Below, in pieces: positions 35,301 through 45,841 of a DNA stretch of 64,000 nucleotides (the stretch's first letter is position 1; the number at the start of each line of letters is the position of its first letter). The stretch spans positions 2,976,001 through 3,040,000 of the forward strand of contig CADCXD010000001.1 of NCBI GenBank assembly GCA_902806575.1. Direction: 5' to 3'. A program made the position numbers and the translations under genes. This DNA is from Jackrogersella multiformis (Eukaryota; Ascomycota; Sordariomycetes; Xylariales; Hypoxylaceae). A model generated the notes under the pieces. The model was given only the letters and a program-made list of their open reading frames with translations. It did not search any database and was not told where the DNA came from.

Positions 35301-37343
35301 GGTCAAGAATCGTAACGTAGCCGCGCCAGGTGCAATAATCTGGGTCTGGGGTCCCGTCAATCGCGCAGCACAGCGCTCTCCGGATCTTGCCGTCTCCATC
35401 GGGACAGCGGACGGTTTCCAGAAGGTTTTTTCCAAGGCCACAAGTTGTTGTGCCGCAGTCTGGAGACATATCAGTCAGGATATTGCAGTTCACTAAATGT
35501 AGAAGTGTTCGGTAGTCGTGACTTACCTGTCCATTCACAGCCACCTGGCTTGAAAGATGTGTAATTTGAATCATCCCCAATGCCGGTTCCAAAATAGTTT
35601 AGACCCTTATCACCCATGACACCCTTCAGGAGGTCATAATCGGAGGTGTCCTGGTCGATAGCCCAGATGAAAACACCCCGGAGACTGTGTACACACGGTT
35701 GTTAGTTCTCAGTGACCGGTGTGACTTTCTATGTATCACACTGAAGACTTCGCATAGGGGAAATATTCACGTACCCGATGGAATTGGCATAGTCGATCTT
35801 GGCCTTCAGGGTCTCTGGTGTATCGAATGACACCCATTGGTCGTGATCGTACGTCATGTACATTGCACCGGTTTCCTCGTCGTGCACCTCATGTACATCT
35901 ACCCCGTTGCGAATGGAGGCGATGTCTTTGTACGGCAAATAGCCTCCTTGGGTCTGACCGAGTCACAACTCATATCAGCAACCAGTTACTTAGCTTCACA
36001 GCACAAAAAGAAAAACGAAGACACTCACACCACACCTATAAGGTCGCCCCGGGTCCTTGAACTCGCATCCCGGTGTGTTGCAGCTGGGGTCAACCAGAGT
36101 ATAGCTCCTCCCGTAGAATGCCAACCCAAGATTGACCTTCTCGGCCGGGACGTTATTCCTCCAGAGGAGCTGCAAGGCGTCCTTGATCTCGGTCATGTTG
36201 GTGTGGGCATAGACGTGCGGGCCTATCCAGTTGCCCAGGGAGTCCCACTACGACATCGAGAGTCAGTAATTACTTCCTTGGGTAGAGGATTCAGGGGTGC
36301 CAGGCCTATCTTAGAAGCAACAACTCCTCAGTCAGCCCAATTAGGAATTTTAAACTCCCAATATAGGCCCCCAAGACAGGCCAAGAAGGGGAAAAGGAAC
36401 TCTCGATATTACATACGCTGCCGTGCAGATCATAAGACATCAGGTTGATCCAATCGACATACATAGCCATGCTCTCAATGTTGAACCAGCGCATGTACCA
36501 GTATGAGGCCGGTGCTGTGAACGACAGGCCCCAGCCGCGATTCTGTGCGTCGAACTGGGCCCGGATGTCTTGCACCAGGAACAGGTAGTTCCGGCTGTCG
36601 GCTGCGTTGCCCCTGCGGTCAGGTGCTGCCGGGTACTCCCAGTCCAGATCGACGCCGTCGAACCCCCACTCCTTCATGAACTTGATCAGTGCCGCGATGA
36701 ACTTGGAGCGGTTGGCGGAAGAGCTAGAGATGTCGCCGAATATGGGCTGTGTCTTAGTGTCGTTGTTGCTGAAGTCCCAACCGCCTAGCGACAGCCATAC
36801 CTTGAGGTTGGGATCGTGGGCCTTGAGCGCGGCCACATTCCTGTAGATGGTGATGTTTGTGTCCGGCATAGGCACGATATCAAAGGTGCCTGGGTCAATG
36901 TATGCAAACGCCGCGTTAATGTGCGAGACGGACCCGGTGGGCACGTACGCTAGATCGGCCCTGGAACAGCCCTCCGCCTCGGACAGCCAGGTCTCGTAGT
37001 ACCCGATGACGGTTTCCCGCACATCGTAACGATAAGGATTGACAGGGGAAAAATCCATCCCGCAGTTGCTCTGGCAGTGCTTTGTTTCCTTATCACAGAA
37101 GTCCTTGATGACCTGTTAGAAACATACGATGGAAGGGTACGTGATTGGCATTCATCAACACGAAGGGATACTCACAAATGTAGTACCGCAGAAACCCCAT
37201 TCTGAGCAGCAAACATTCAGGGGGCATCCCACGCCGCCGGCCTGCTTTCCGCATTCTTCGCCAGCTGCCAGGACGAAAGAAGGAAGCCATGTTACCACAA
37301 TGAGAAAGAAAAGAGAAATATAGGAGAGTATTATTTTCCCCAT
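32396..37343 (-). CDS. Secreted chitinase: CBM18, GH18, large Cys-rich killer-toxin-like C-terminus
   Basis: Eleven exons: 37343-37176, 37112-36417, 36247-36029, 35953-35775, 35684-35527, 35459-33618, 33554-33452, 33367-33164, 33092-33029, 32923-32799, 32726-32396; 1362 aa. A signal peptide (IILSYISLFFLIVVTWLPSF) is followed by a hevein-like CBM18 (CPLNVCCSEWGFCGTTF) and a GH18 barrel from about 80 to 440, with SLGGWDF and the catalytic DGVDLDWE (E215). Then comes about 900 residues with a Cys-rich part (about 474-720) and a beta-rich secretory part. There is no LysM module. This is subgroup C (class V) architecture, related to the alpha/beta subunit of Kluyveromyces zymocin; such genes often sit beside LysM genes, as here. 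The last junction is the least sure: an alternative acceptor gives an early stop at 32703, but the chosen one yields APSLFGVD and an NNATGYPETR tail, which I judge more natural. Confidence 0.88.
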
Positions 37344-38269
37344 GGTGAGGATCACACAGTGAGGGTGGCGAGCTGCAATGACAGAGTCTGGACCACTCGG
37401 CACCGTCAACAGCTTGTGTTCTGAGATACAGGCAAGATTATGCGCCTGGTGGACAGACTAACGTAGTAAGGGAATGTAAGGAAAAGAAAGACACTAAATA
37501 AACAAAAACATAATGTCCGCAAATCGCAAGTTCAACAACGTCGAAAGATCCCAACTAGATGGCTATGTCAGCTTTCGACGACGAGACTACTCGTCTTGCC
37601 CCTGATATCAAGGTGCCAATGCCAACCCATGCAATTGGTGAATTGACGTGATCTTTGCAATAAACACCAGAGGTACCTGCTGCTTGGCATGTCCAGAGTA
37701 CCCGGTACCTCACGGGCGGTCATCTTTACTTTGACTACACCTAGGTAGGTATTGAGCATGACCAACGGTATATTGCCAAGACTGTCAGTGTATGATCGGA
37801 AACCCCAACGTCAGATTAATCCTGTCAGATTTTAGCATCCCAGTAGGTATATTGCAATTTAGTTGTATAAATCCTAGATGTCCTAGGCCGAAATTCGGGA
37901 ATTGAATGGCATGACTTTACGACGGATCAGTATAACCAACACAATTCGGTGGTCAGCATGTGGCCCAGCAGATGAGACGGTGAATGAAAATAGTCACGAA
38001 GCATGGGCTAACGTTGCAGCAATCTCAAAATCTCACCGTCGTCTCCAAGGCAGAATGGTCTTGTGAATGAAGGAATACTCCCTAGCCAATTTGGTCGCCT
38101 TCTCGTATCGCTGTTACGTTATAGCTTAGTTCATGGCTATCGACCAGCTCCCGAGGCGACCGGATCTTGAATAGTATCGCCGTGGTTCTTTAACGGCCAG
38201 TCCAGCATTCCCGCGCTTTAACATATCGCTCGACGACGTATGCGAGGACATCTTTGCTAAACAGCCACG
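37344..38269. promoter_or_regulatory. Shared divergent promoter region, chitinase / LysM protein
   Basis: A 926-base region separates the chitinase start (minus) from the 590-aa LysM gene start (plus). A bidirectional control region would let the two be co-expressed. It has one ACCTAGGTAGGT motif (37739-37750) and no gene. I saw no single convincing TATA for either side. Confidence 0.45.
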
Positions 38270-40462
38270 ATGAAGTTATACCATCCGCGGCTCCTATATT
38301 TGATAGTTGGCGCCGTTTTCTATGGCCTCTCTACTGCCCAGATCACCCTATCCAACGTTAACACAACAGGCCTGTCGGAGACGTGCATCTCCGTCCTGCA
38401 ACTGTCAGTCGCGTGTGATCCTCTGCTTCTCCAAGTTGGCTTTGGCCGATACGAGGACGACGTGACTTTGAGCACCGTCTGTACCTCGTCTTGCGCCACT
38501 GCTTTAACGACTTATATCCGCCGTATTAACCAAGCATGCGGGACTACTCGCTATGACGGCGGGGACGGATACTTCTATCTGGCCGCCTTTGGAGCCGAGT
38601 CAACTTACGAAAGATATCAGACTACGTGCTTTCAAAACTCGTCAGTGATATCGTCCGAGACTTAATTTCGGTTGTAAGTCCATCGCTGACCTCCTGACAG
38701 GGCCGGGAAGCGTTGCAACGCCGTCATTAGAGACCTGTTTGGAATAAATCCCTCAAACCAGATTCCGAGCAGCTCGGCAGCTTCACAGTACACATCGTTA
38801 ATGTGCAATGATTGCTTCATTTCGAGCCTTGCCACGGTGTTGGCGATGCCTATCTCATCGGCAGGGGCTTACTCTACTGCCCTGGCTGAAGTGACGAGTC
38901 AATGCAAGACCACCATTTCAGTCGCCACTCCCGCAACTTCGACAACATGGTCTTTGCCGTTGGTTATCCCGTCTTTTCCGGGTTTAAATAGTCGAAGTAA
39001 CTGACTCAATACCAGGGCAACAACGTCCACGCCAGCCGGCTGCGAGGGATCACAGTACACCATCCAAGCCGGGGACACGTGCCAAAGCATCTCGTTGAAA
39101 AATGGCATCAGCTCGGCTGCCATGCTCCAGGCCAACGGATTGCAGGCTTATTGCGCCAATTTCCCCGCTAGCGGAAGCGTTTGCATCCCCGCGAGCATGC
39201 ATTGCACACCGTACGAGCTAAAAGAGGGCGATACCTGTGACAGGATCGCGTCGAGGCAAGGCTTGACCAAGCCGCAGCTTGTGTCCTGGAACCCGGAAGT
39301 CGGCCCCCTGTGCGGTAATATCGGTAAACTGGTATCCAAGGGTATGACGTTGTGTGTGTCAAATCCGGGCGGCGACTGGGTAGACCCAAACCCGTCCGAG
39401 CACCAGCCGACCACGACCGCGACGTCGTGGACTTTCACCATCACCAATTCGGGCATGCCGTTTAGCGCGTTCCCCAGCGCCACACCCATCCCGACTCTTC
39501 TTCCCAACGAAGACTACGTGACGCCGTTCGCCAACGGCTCGTGGCTGAATTGCGACGTGTACATGACACCGCCCGTGCTACTTGATATAAGTAATGGAAC
39601 ATATAGCTGTGAGAGACATGCCTAAAGCGATATCGCCTCATCTTGTGATTTACTGACTCGGATGAAGACGCGTGTGCCGCCGTTGCCGCCGCATACGGCA
39701 TTACGGTGGCCGACCTGCTCTTATGGAACCCGGGCATCAACACGACGAGCGGCTTCAGCGATCCGTGTGAGCTTTCCTTCGCTTATCAGTACTGTGTCAT
39801 ACCAACGGCCTCGCTCCCGACCGACACGACGATTTCCTGCGTCTTCCCTGCGCTAGCAGAGCCCGGCTGGACTTGCGACATGTATGTGCAGCGCTACAAC
39901 GTCACCAAGACCGCGTTTGCCGCGTGGAACCCCTCGGTCGGGACCGACTGCTCGAGCTACCAGCAGGGTGAGTTCAAGTTCTTCTTCGCACCTGTGAACG
40001 GGTAGTGCCCGACATAAGCACCTGCGATCAGCGACCGGAAATTCTACTGACATGGATGCATGTAGGGATGACCTACTGCGCATCGGTCGAGCATTATAGA
40101 CCTGCAGACGAGATTTCGACCTGCTCGTACTGGTCAATGGCCAACGACACGAATCGTAAGTTACTAGACTCTGCCGCCGGCAACTCGTTATTCTTCTGAT
40201 GCATTTCTGATCTCTCTATTTGCGTGGCATAGCGGCCGATAACCCGTGCGGCATCTTCGAGACAAAGTACAAGCTGGACCACGCCCGGTTTGTCGCTTGG
40301 AACCCATCTCTGAACAGCGACTGTGAGTGTCACCTAGCTAGAACCCGAATTATACCTGGCAAGCTGTACTAATCGAAAATCTCACGATCAGGCTCGGGCA
40401 TTGTGCGAGGCTACGACTATTGCGTCGGGACCCCAAGCTTCCATCCCGGTTTCCCGGGTTGA
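38270..40462 (+). CDS. Secreted multi-LysM-domain protein, 590 aa
   Basis: Seven exons: 38270-38640, 38701-38958, 39016-39608, 39668-39967, 40066-40155, 40233-40322, 40392-40462. A signal peptide (LLYLIVGAVFYGLSTAQ) leads a Cys-rich N-terminal domain (about 25-210). Then come LysM-type units: YTIQAGDTCQSI...LQAYC, YELKEGDTCDRIASRQGL...VSWNPEVGPLC, CAAVAAAYGITVADLLLWNPGI, CDMYVQRYNVTKTAFAAWNPSVGTDC and CGIFETKYKLDHARFVAWNPSLNSDC. LysM domains bind chitin. Secreted fungal LysM proteins shield hyphal chitin, hide chitin fragments from hosts, or pair with subgroup C chitinases. The intron 2 donor is uncertain (GTTGGT at 38959 or GTCTTT at 38950, both phase 2). The later introns each restore a LysM core, so they are firm. 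It is divergent from the chitinase gene. Confidence 0.87.
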
Positions 40463-40731
40463 GCTAACCGGAGCCCTGCGACTGTACAAGGTTCTATTTC
40501 CCGGAACCGTAGCGTGGAATGCGGCCAAGTATATGAGACCTCAATTTTCTTCTTGTGTGCTTGTGATTCGAAATACGATTAGCTGGCGGCTTTGGGAGGG
40601 CCGGGGCGTTAGAATACCTTACTTTAATTATAGCATTCTTGAATGAATCCACAGCCTATAGGTAGTTTATAGCCCTATGTATGTAGCTAGTATAACCCTG
40701 CGCATATAGCTCTTGTCGAACCCGCCTAGTC

Positions 40732-42193
40732 TCATACAGTCTCTAAATAGTTGGCCATATCCGTATGCCCTTTGTTTCGTGCACGCTGTGCGGCTGTATG
40801 CCCATGTGCTCCTTGTACTTCTCTATCTGCCCCGTACCTGAGCAGTAAGTCGACCATGTCGTTGTCCCCGCGCTCGGCCGCCTTAATCAGGCACGTGTCC
40901 TGTAGCTGTTCCTCCGGCCTGCCATCCATGGTACTGCCGTAATCCGCGATCTTGCCGTCAACAACCAGTCCTTGCTCCAGGAGTATCTCCATGACAACCA
41001 GCCTGTCTGGGTTGCTAGTCGGCCACTGCGTGATAGGCAGCGCCAGCTCAGCCGAGTCACCGCTAGGGTACGTATCCGACAGCGAATGCTCTAGCGGGAA
41101 GCATTCCAACATGGTGCGAGCCAACGCAGCGCCGACGGGTACGAATGGCCCGCCCTTGGTAAAGTTGAAGCCAGTGCCCTCGGTGACGGATAGGAAGCGT
41201 GAGATGGTGACTGCGCCAAGGATTACACCGCGTGTGCTCAGCGCATGGAGGTATTCGATAAACTCCGGGGAAGCGCGGAGCTCATGATCATTCGCCCAGT
41301 AGTCTGCCAGCCAGTGCAGACCGTGATACAAGCCTGCCGGTATACCTAAGGCGCTCTTGGTCTCCTGCAGGGGGTAGTGAAGCCAGGCTCCGGGTTCGGC
41401 GTTCAGCAGAGCCGTCCACAGCCGCCACTCCAGCTCACGGTTGTGTGGGGTGTTGGGTGAATGCTGAAAAGTTATGCTAGGGCCTTGTCGGCTGGATATG
41501 ATGGCCACACCGATGATGTCAAAGCTAGTCTTAGCTCTGGTTGAAGATGCTTTGTAGTACTTGACTAGGTGCTCAAAAACATCCACGTGCCGGCGTGCGT
41601 AGGCAATAATGCCGAGGATGTCGACGATCCATGGCGGGAGCGAGGCCAATGTCACTCCGATGTCGAGCTCGAGGCGACGTTGCAGCTCGGTAACAACTGC
41701 CTCGCGGTAAAAAAGGAGACACAGGGCCTTGAGCTGTTCGCCGTCTAAAAACAGCACGATGGATATCAGAATTAACACGTTGTATACTATACGGCATAGA
41801 AGTCGGGTCATGCGGACGTCGTCGGTCCATCAGCTGATCCGCGGGCCTCTTACCTGCATGCGATAATCGCCCCAGATTGCGCTTCAACATTCTAGATTTG
41901 ACCGCTCCGGCGATAAGGTCTCCCTGCAAGACATGGGCGATATTAGAGTTGGACTTGTCCCAGGTGTGGCGGGCCCCGCCATCCTGGATGTGATCAATCA
42001 GTCGGTTGAAATACTCCTCGAGCGTGATGTATCCGAGCGCAAGCTTAGCCGTCGCCCAGCTGAAGCACTCCTCGTCCGCCTGCTCTAACTCTTCTTGGAT
42101 CTCGACCAGGTTTGGGAAGACGCTGAGATGAGGAGCATGGACATCATCGGGAGGAGAATCTCCGCCAGCCTCTTCTCTGGAGCAGAGGAACAT
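40732..42193 (-). CDS. Ankyrin-repeat protein with a putative membrane segment
   Basis: Two exons (42193-41854, 41786-40732) give 464 aa from the first in-frame ATG. The frame is open for another 105 bases upstream without an ATG, so the N-terminus may lie in an unseen exon. Features: an acidic N-terminal helix region (EIQEELEQADEECFSWATAKLALG), a hydrophobic segment right after the splice (VYNVLILISIVLFL), a long helical middle, and a C-terminal ankyrin repeat (DTCLIKAAERGDNDMVDLLL RYGAD, then HGHTAAQRARNKGHTDM). The splice (phase 1) is clean. Ankyrin genes commonly accompany subgroup C chitinase/LysM loci. Whether this one acts in regulation, defence or self-protection is not known. Function is not assigned. 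Confidence 0.7.
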
Positions 42194-42623
42194 CTTAGTC
42201 ACAAGGCAGCTACTAAATCCTTCCGGAATATTGACGCTCTCGGGTGTATGGCCGAGAAGAGGAGGGAGGGAGGGGGTAATATGGGCATACCAAGTCAAGG
42301 ATTTCGGTAGCTAAATGTTGGGCTTTAAAAATGCGACATTGCTGCTTATTTTGATTACGTTAGCATCACACGAACTCAATGGAATGGTTGTGGAAAATCC
42401 GTGAGTTCATTCGTATTAATATACGACGGCGAGCCATGTAACTTAACCCTGTTAAACCGTTACAGCCGCACATAGCCGGGTTGTTAATTAAATATAAACT
42501 AGCCGAAGTAGGTAAATAAATATAATTTTATATGATATTATTAATAAATTTTAATAAATAATAAAAAGAAATTTTGCATTATGTAAATTTTAAAAATTTT
42601 ATTTTAAAAGTTGAAGTATTATG
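42194..42623. other. AT-rich spacer between two minus-strand genes
   Basis: The stretch 42480-42615 is almost pure A/T (TTAATAAATAATAAAA-like runs), far more AT-rich than its neighbours. It could be the 3' end of the orphan gene or a decayed insertion. No gene supported. Confidence 0.5.
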
Positions 42624-43709
42624 TTAACCGAAAAGATCGTATCCATCCGGCTCCTCGTCGACGCCCGAGTCGTCACATAACTCGGCTCTTTTCTGAGTCC
42701 AAGGGCCGTACTCAAGTTCCAATGTCATGTTGTACGGTTCCCAGATCTCCTCCGTACGCTTGGGAAATCCCACAGCCCCTTGCGAGTTCAGAGTCCGCCA
42801 ATTGATTCGCCATGCCACCACATTGGGCAGTTGCGTGGAGTCGATAGCAATCAGGCTGCTGTCCAACTCCTGCAGGTGGTTCCGCAGGGCCGCCAGCTCT
42901 ATGTCGTTCCAAATGTTGGGCTTCAGTGGAGGGACGCCGTACTGTGCTAGGTTCTGAGGCGTCTGTGAAAGTACGTAGATCTTTCCCGTGCACATCTGCG
43001 CCATGGCCTCGGACATGTGCTCAAAGTAGACGCGGAAGTAGTCCTTGGGCGGGTTCGACCCCGGGATGACGCCCATTTTCGAGATCGAATACAACCGGTT
43101 GTCGGACTCGAAGATGCCATAGAGGTCCAGGAGGCGGTTGTTGTTCTGTTCGTTCTTCTTGTTCGACCAGAGGTGCCAGATCGAGTATTTTCCGTACTGG
43201 CATGCGAGCTGTGTGGCCACGCGGGAGAGAGCCCTGGGCGGCGAAAAGGCCGTCTTGCTGTAGAACATGCATGTGTCCACGAGGTCGGCGCGTGTGGCGC
43301 GCGTACGCTTCTTGAATTCGTCGGTGGTGAAGGTGTTCAGGAGGGTGAATGGGTCGCCGTTCAGGACAGCGGGCCTAGGGCACCAGAAGCACGCCGGCAA
43401 CGGGAAGATTGGAGGACGACGGCACTCCTGCTCGCGTGGAGTGGGATCACATTCGTCTCGCCGTGCCAGCTTGTGCGCATGGCGGGCGTGAATGTCTGTC
43501 ATGTTGACAGTTGAGCGCTTCGGATCGACGGCCGAGAACCTGTCCACCGTGACAGCGAATTGAAGATTCGTTGATGGTACCACTGGTAGAGGCTTGACTC
43601 TCACTTTGCTGTGAGGACTTGCACGAAACTGGGTAGCATCTCCTGGCATGGCGAGCAGAAGGGAGGCAAAGAGGACTAAAAGTCTGGACACCCTAAGACG
43701 GGTACTCAT
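42624..43709 (-). CDS. Secreted orphan protein, 361 aa, in the chitinase/LysM cluster
   Basis: A single exon with a good signal peptide (LLVLFASLLLAMPGDATQF). A likely propeptide (about 30-90) ends at a dibasic site (KLARRDE), followed by a Cys/Pro segment (CDPTPREQECRRPPIFPLPACFWC), typical of Kex2-processed secreted proteins. The mature region, about 270 residues, is mixed alpha/beta with few further cysteines, aromatic-rich motifs (YGKYSIWHLWSNKKNE; DYFRVYFEHMSEAMAQMC) and an acidic tail (DDSGVDEEPDGYDLFG). I do not recognise the fold. Its position between LysM genes in a chitinase locus makes a secreted partner or cargo role plausible, but this is inference only. Confidence 0.75.
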   Translation of the reverse strand: MSTRLRVSRLLVLFASLLLAMPGDATQFRASPHSKVRVKPLPVVPSTNLQFAVTVDRFSAVDPKRSTVNMTDIHARHAHKLARRDECDPTPREQECRRPPIFPLPACFWCPRPAVLNGDPFTLLNTFTTDEFKKRTRATRADLVDTCMFYSKTAFSPPRALSRVATQLACQYGKYSIWHLWSNKKNEQNNNRLLDLYGIFESDNRLYSISKMGVIPGSNPPKDYFRVYFEHMSEAMAQMCTGKIYVLSQTPQNLAQYGVPPLKPNIWNDIELAALRNHLQELDSSLIAIDSTQLPNVVAWRINWRTLNSQGAVGFPKRTEEIWEPYNMTLELEYGPWTQKRAELCDDSGVDEEPDGYDLFG

Positions 43710-44484
43710 CTTGAACGTAAACAGGAGTTGACTAAGGTAATATTGCAGGCTGAGCCTCTCAAACTAGTTACGGCTAGAGACCTTGTATAGAAATATCAGG
43801 CACCGAGGTGGTCTTAAACTACACCCGTGCTAAGAGAAGCTTACCAACGGGCACGTCTGAATACCGTTAGTATTAAGGTAACTTGGCAGCTTACCTGAAT
43901 AAGACTTCTCTTAAGCCATCGTAGCGAGCTGCTACTGGCCGTAAATAAGCGATTTTCGGAGGGCATAATATTTAATAAAAAGAATCCATGCTTTTGTCGA
44001 CTCTTGGCCGCAAGCGAGCATGTAACCAGTACATCCAACATCACCGGGTCTAAGTACCATACTATCGTGCTTACCATGGTAAGCAAAGGCAGATTAAAAA
44101 TCCTTCAGCTGCTTCCAACGTTCCGAACAAACTTCTGACAAATTCAATAGTTCGCAAAGGACGGTAAGGCGCAGCCTTCTCGATGACTTCCCAGTCTAGA
44201 CCTGGGTCCAATGCCAAGATGCTTATCATGTAGTATTCCGGGGTTGCCACAGAACCTGAATCGAAAGCCTTGCTTCCACTGCTCCGTAGTGTCGGGTGAA
44301 TGTTATGGCACGGTCTGCCTCCATCGTATTATCTAAGACCCAGTAAGGACTATTAACTTCGTGACGACAACAGTATAAATAGGCAACGCTTTTGCTAGCA
44401 TGTCTATTCAGGCGTTCCAAGACACTACAACTTGAGCACAGTATCCCTTAGCATTTTCTTGTTGCCGCGTCCCTGTATATCAAG
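43710..44484. other. Divergent spacer, orphan gene / LysM repeat gene
   Basis: A 775-base divergent region that may serve both genes. A TATAAATA box lies at 44374-44381, about 104 nt upstream of the LysM repeat gene start. No gene supported. Confidence 0.5.
44374..44381 (+). promoter_or_regulatory. TATA box of the LysM-repeat gene
   Basis: TATAAATA lies about 104 nt upstream of the ATG at 44485, followed by a short pyrimidine-containing leader. Confidence 0.55.
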
Positions 44485-45841
44485 ATGAAGGTTTCCACTC
44501 ACGTTCTTGCACAGCTAGTCATCTTTGCTGCTCTAGGGTCGGCCTATCTACAAGATCCTCCCACAACCGCCGACTCCAACACAGTCTCGGACTGTTCGTG
44601 GTGGATCGTCGCAACGAGCACTGACACATGCACCGCTATTGCGGGTGCCAATGGAATCAGTGTCAGCGACTTTGAACTCGTATATGTACGTATAGAAGAC
44701 CTCAACCCAAACCATGAACTCTCATTAATAATCCCAGAACCCGTCAGTCGGAACGGGGTGCAATCTCAACGCCGGCCAGTCGTACTGCGTGGAGCGGAAC
44801 TTTGGAATCCCGCCGGTAACCACCACCACCACCAGCAGTACGACGTCCAGCACGACAACGGGCAATGGCATCACCACCCCAACGCCCACCCAGCCGGGAA
44901 TGGTTAGCAACTGCAACAAGTTCGACTTCGTCGATACTGGCGATAGCTGTAGCTCTATAGCTGCCCGCAATGGCATTACTGTGACCCAGCTCTCAGAATG
45001 GAACAGCGCCGGGGCAGATTGCACGTCGCTCTGGGGGAAAGTGTACGTCTGCGTTGGCGTGATCGGGTCTAGCACCACAACCACTACAACCTCAACAACC
45101 ACCGGCAACGGCATCGCAACTCCAACTCCTACGCAGCCAGGCATGGTCAGCAACTGCAACAAATTCGACTTCGTCAACAAGGGCGACAGCTGCAGTGCTA
45201 TAGCTACCCGCAATAGCATCACAGTAGCCCAGCTCTCGGAGTGGAACAGCGCCGGGGCAGACTGCACGTCGCTCTGGGGTGAGGTCTATGTGTGCGTGGG
45301 TGTCATCGGCACCAGCACGACGGTTAGCACAACCACAACAACTACTACTACCGGGAACGGGATCTCTACGCCGACACCGACGCAACCGGGTATGGTATCA
45401 AACTGCAATAAGTTCGATTTCGTCAATAAGGGAGATAGCTGCAGCGCTATAGCTTCCCGCAATGGGATCACTACAGCACAGCTCTCGGCATGGAACAATG
45501 CTGGCGCGGACTGCACATCGCTCTGGGGCGAGGTCTATGTGTGCGTAGGCGTCATCGGCACCAGCACGACGCTGAGCACAAGCACGACCAAGACCACTAC
45601 CGGGAACGGGGTCTCCACGCCGACGCCAACGCAGCCGGGTATGGTGTCAAATTGCAACAAGTTTGACTTCGTCAACAAGGGCGACAGCTGCTCGGCGATA
45701 GCAACGCGGAACGGCATAAGCACGGCCGACCTGATCCGGTGGAATAGTGGGGGGACCGACTGTACGTCAATATGGGCACTGGTTTATGTCTGTGTAGGCG
45801 TCCTCAGCAGCGTTTTCAGCAACCCGAGTGAAGCTAAGTAG
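44485..45841 (+). CDS. Secreted LysM protein with four near-identical tandem LysM repeats
   Basis: Two exons (44485-44685, 44738-45841) give 434 aa. A signal peptide (MKVSTHVLAQLVIFAALGSA) leads a first LysM (CSWWIVATSTDTCTAIAGAN through NPSVGTGCNLNAGQSYCV), assembled across the intron. Four further LysM units of about 80 residues each then follow, every one beginning GNG[I/V]xTPTPTQPGMVSNC and carrying NKFDFV..GDSCS.IA.RNGI. and W(N)..G.DCTS.W..VYVCVGV. Poly-Thr/Ser linkers separate them and are likely O-glycosylated. Secreted LysM proteins bind chitin oligomers. The unit identity suggests recent expansion or ongoing homogenisation. Its place beside the chitinase and the 590-aa LysM gene suggests a joint role at chitin. 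Confidence 0.93.
44861..45807 (+). repeat. Coding tandem repeat, about 243-bp unit x4
   Basis: Four consecutive copies of the LysM-plus-linker unit lie inside the gene above. Nucleotide differences between copies are mostly at third positions, while the PTPTQPGMVSNCNKFDFV core is unchanged in all four. Confidence 0.9.

Noticed and set aside
33976..35496. Long open frames on the plus strand opposite the chitinase exon 6
   Set aside because: They are antisense shadows produced by the GC-rich codon bias of the chitinase; no domain or splice logic.
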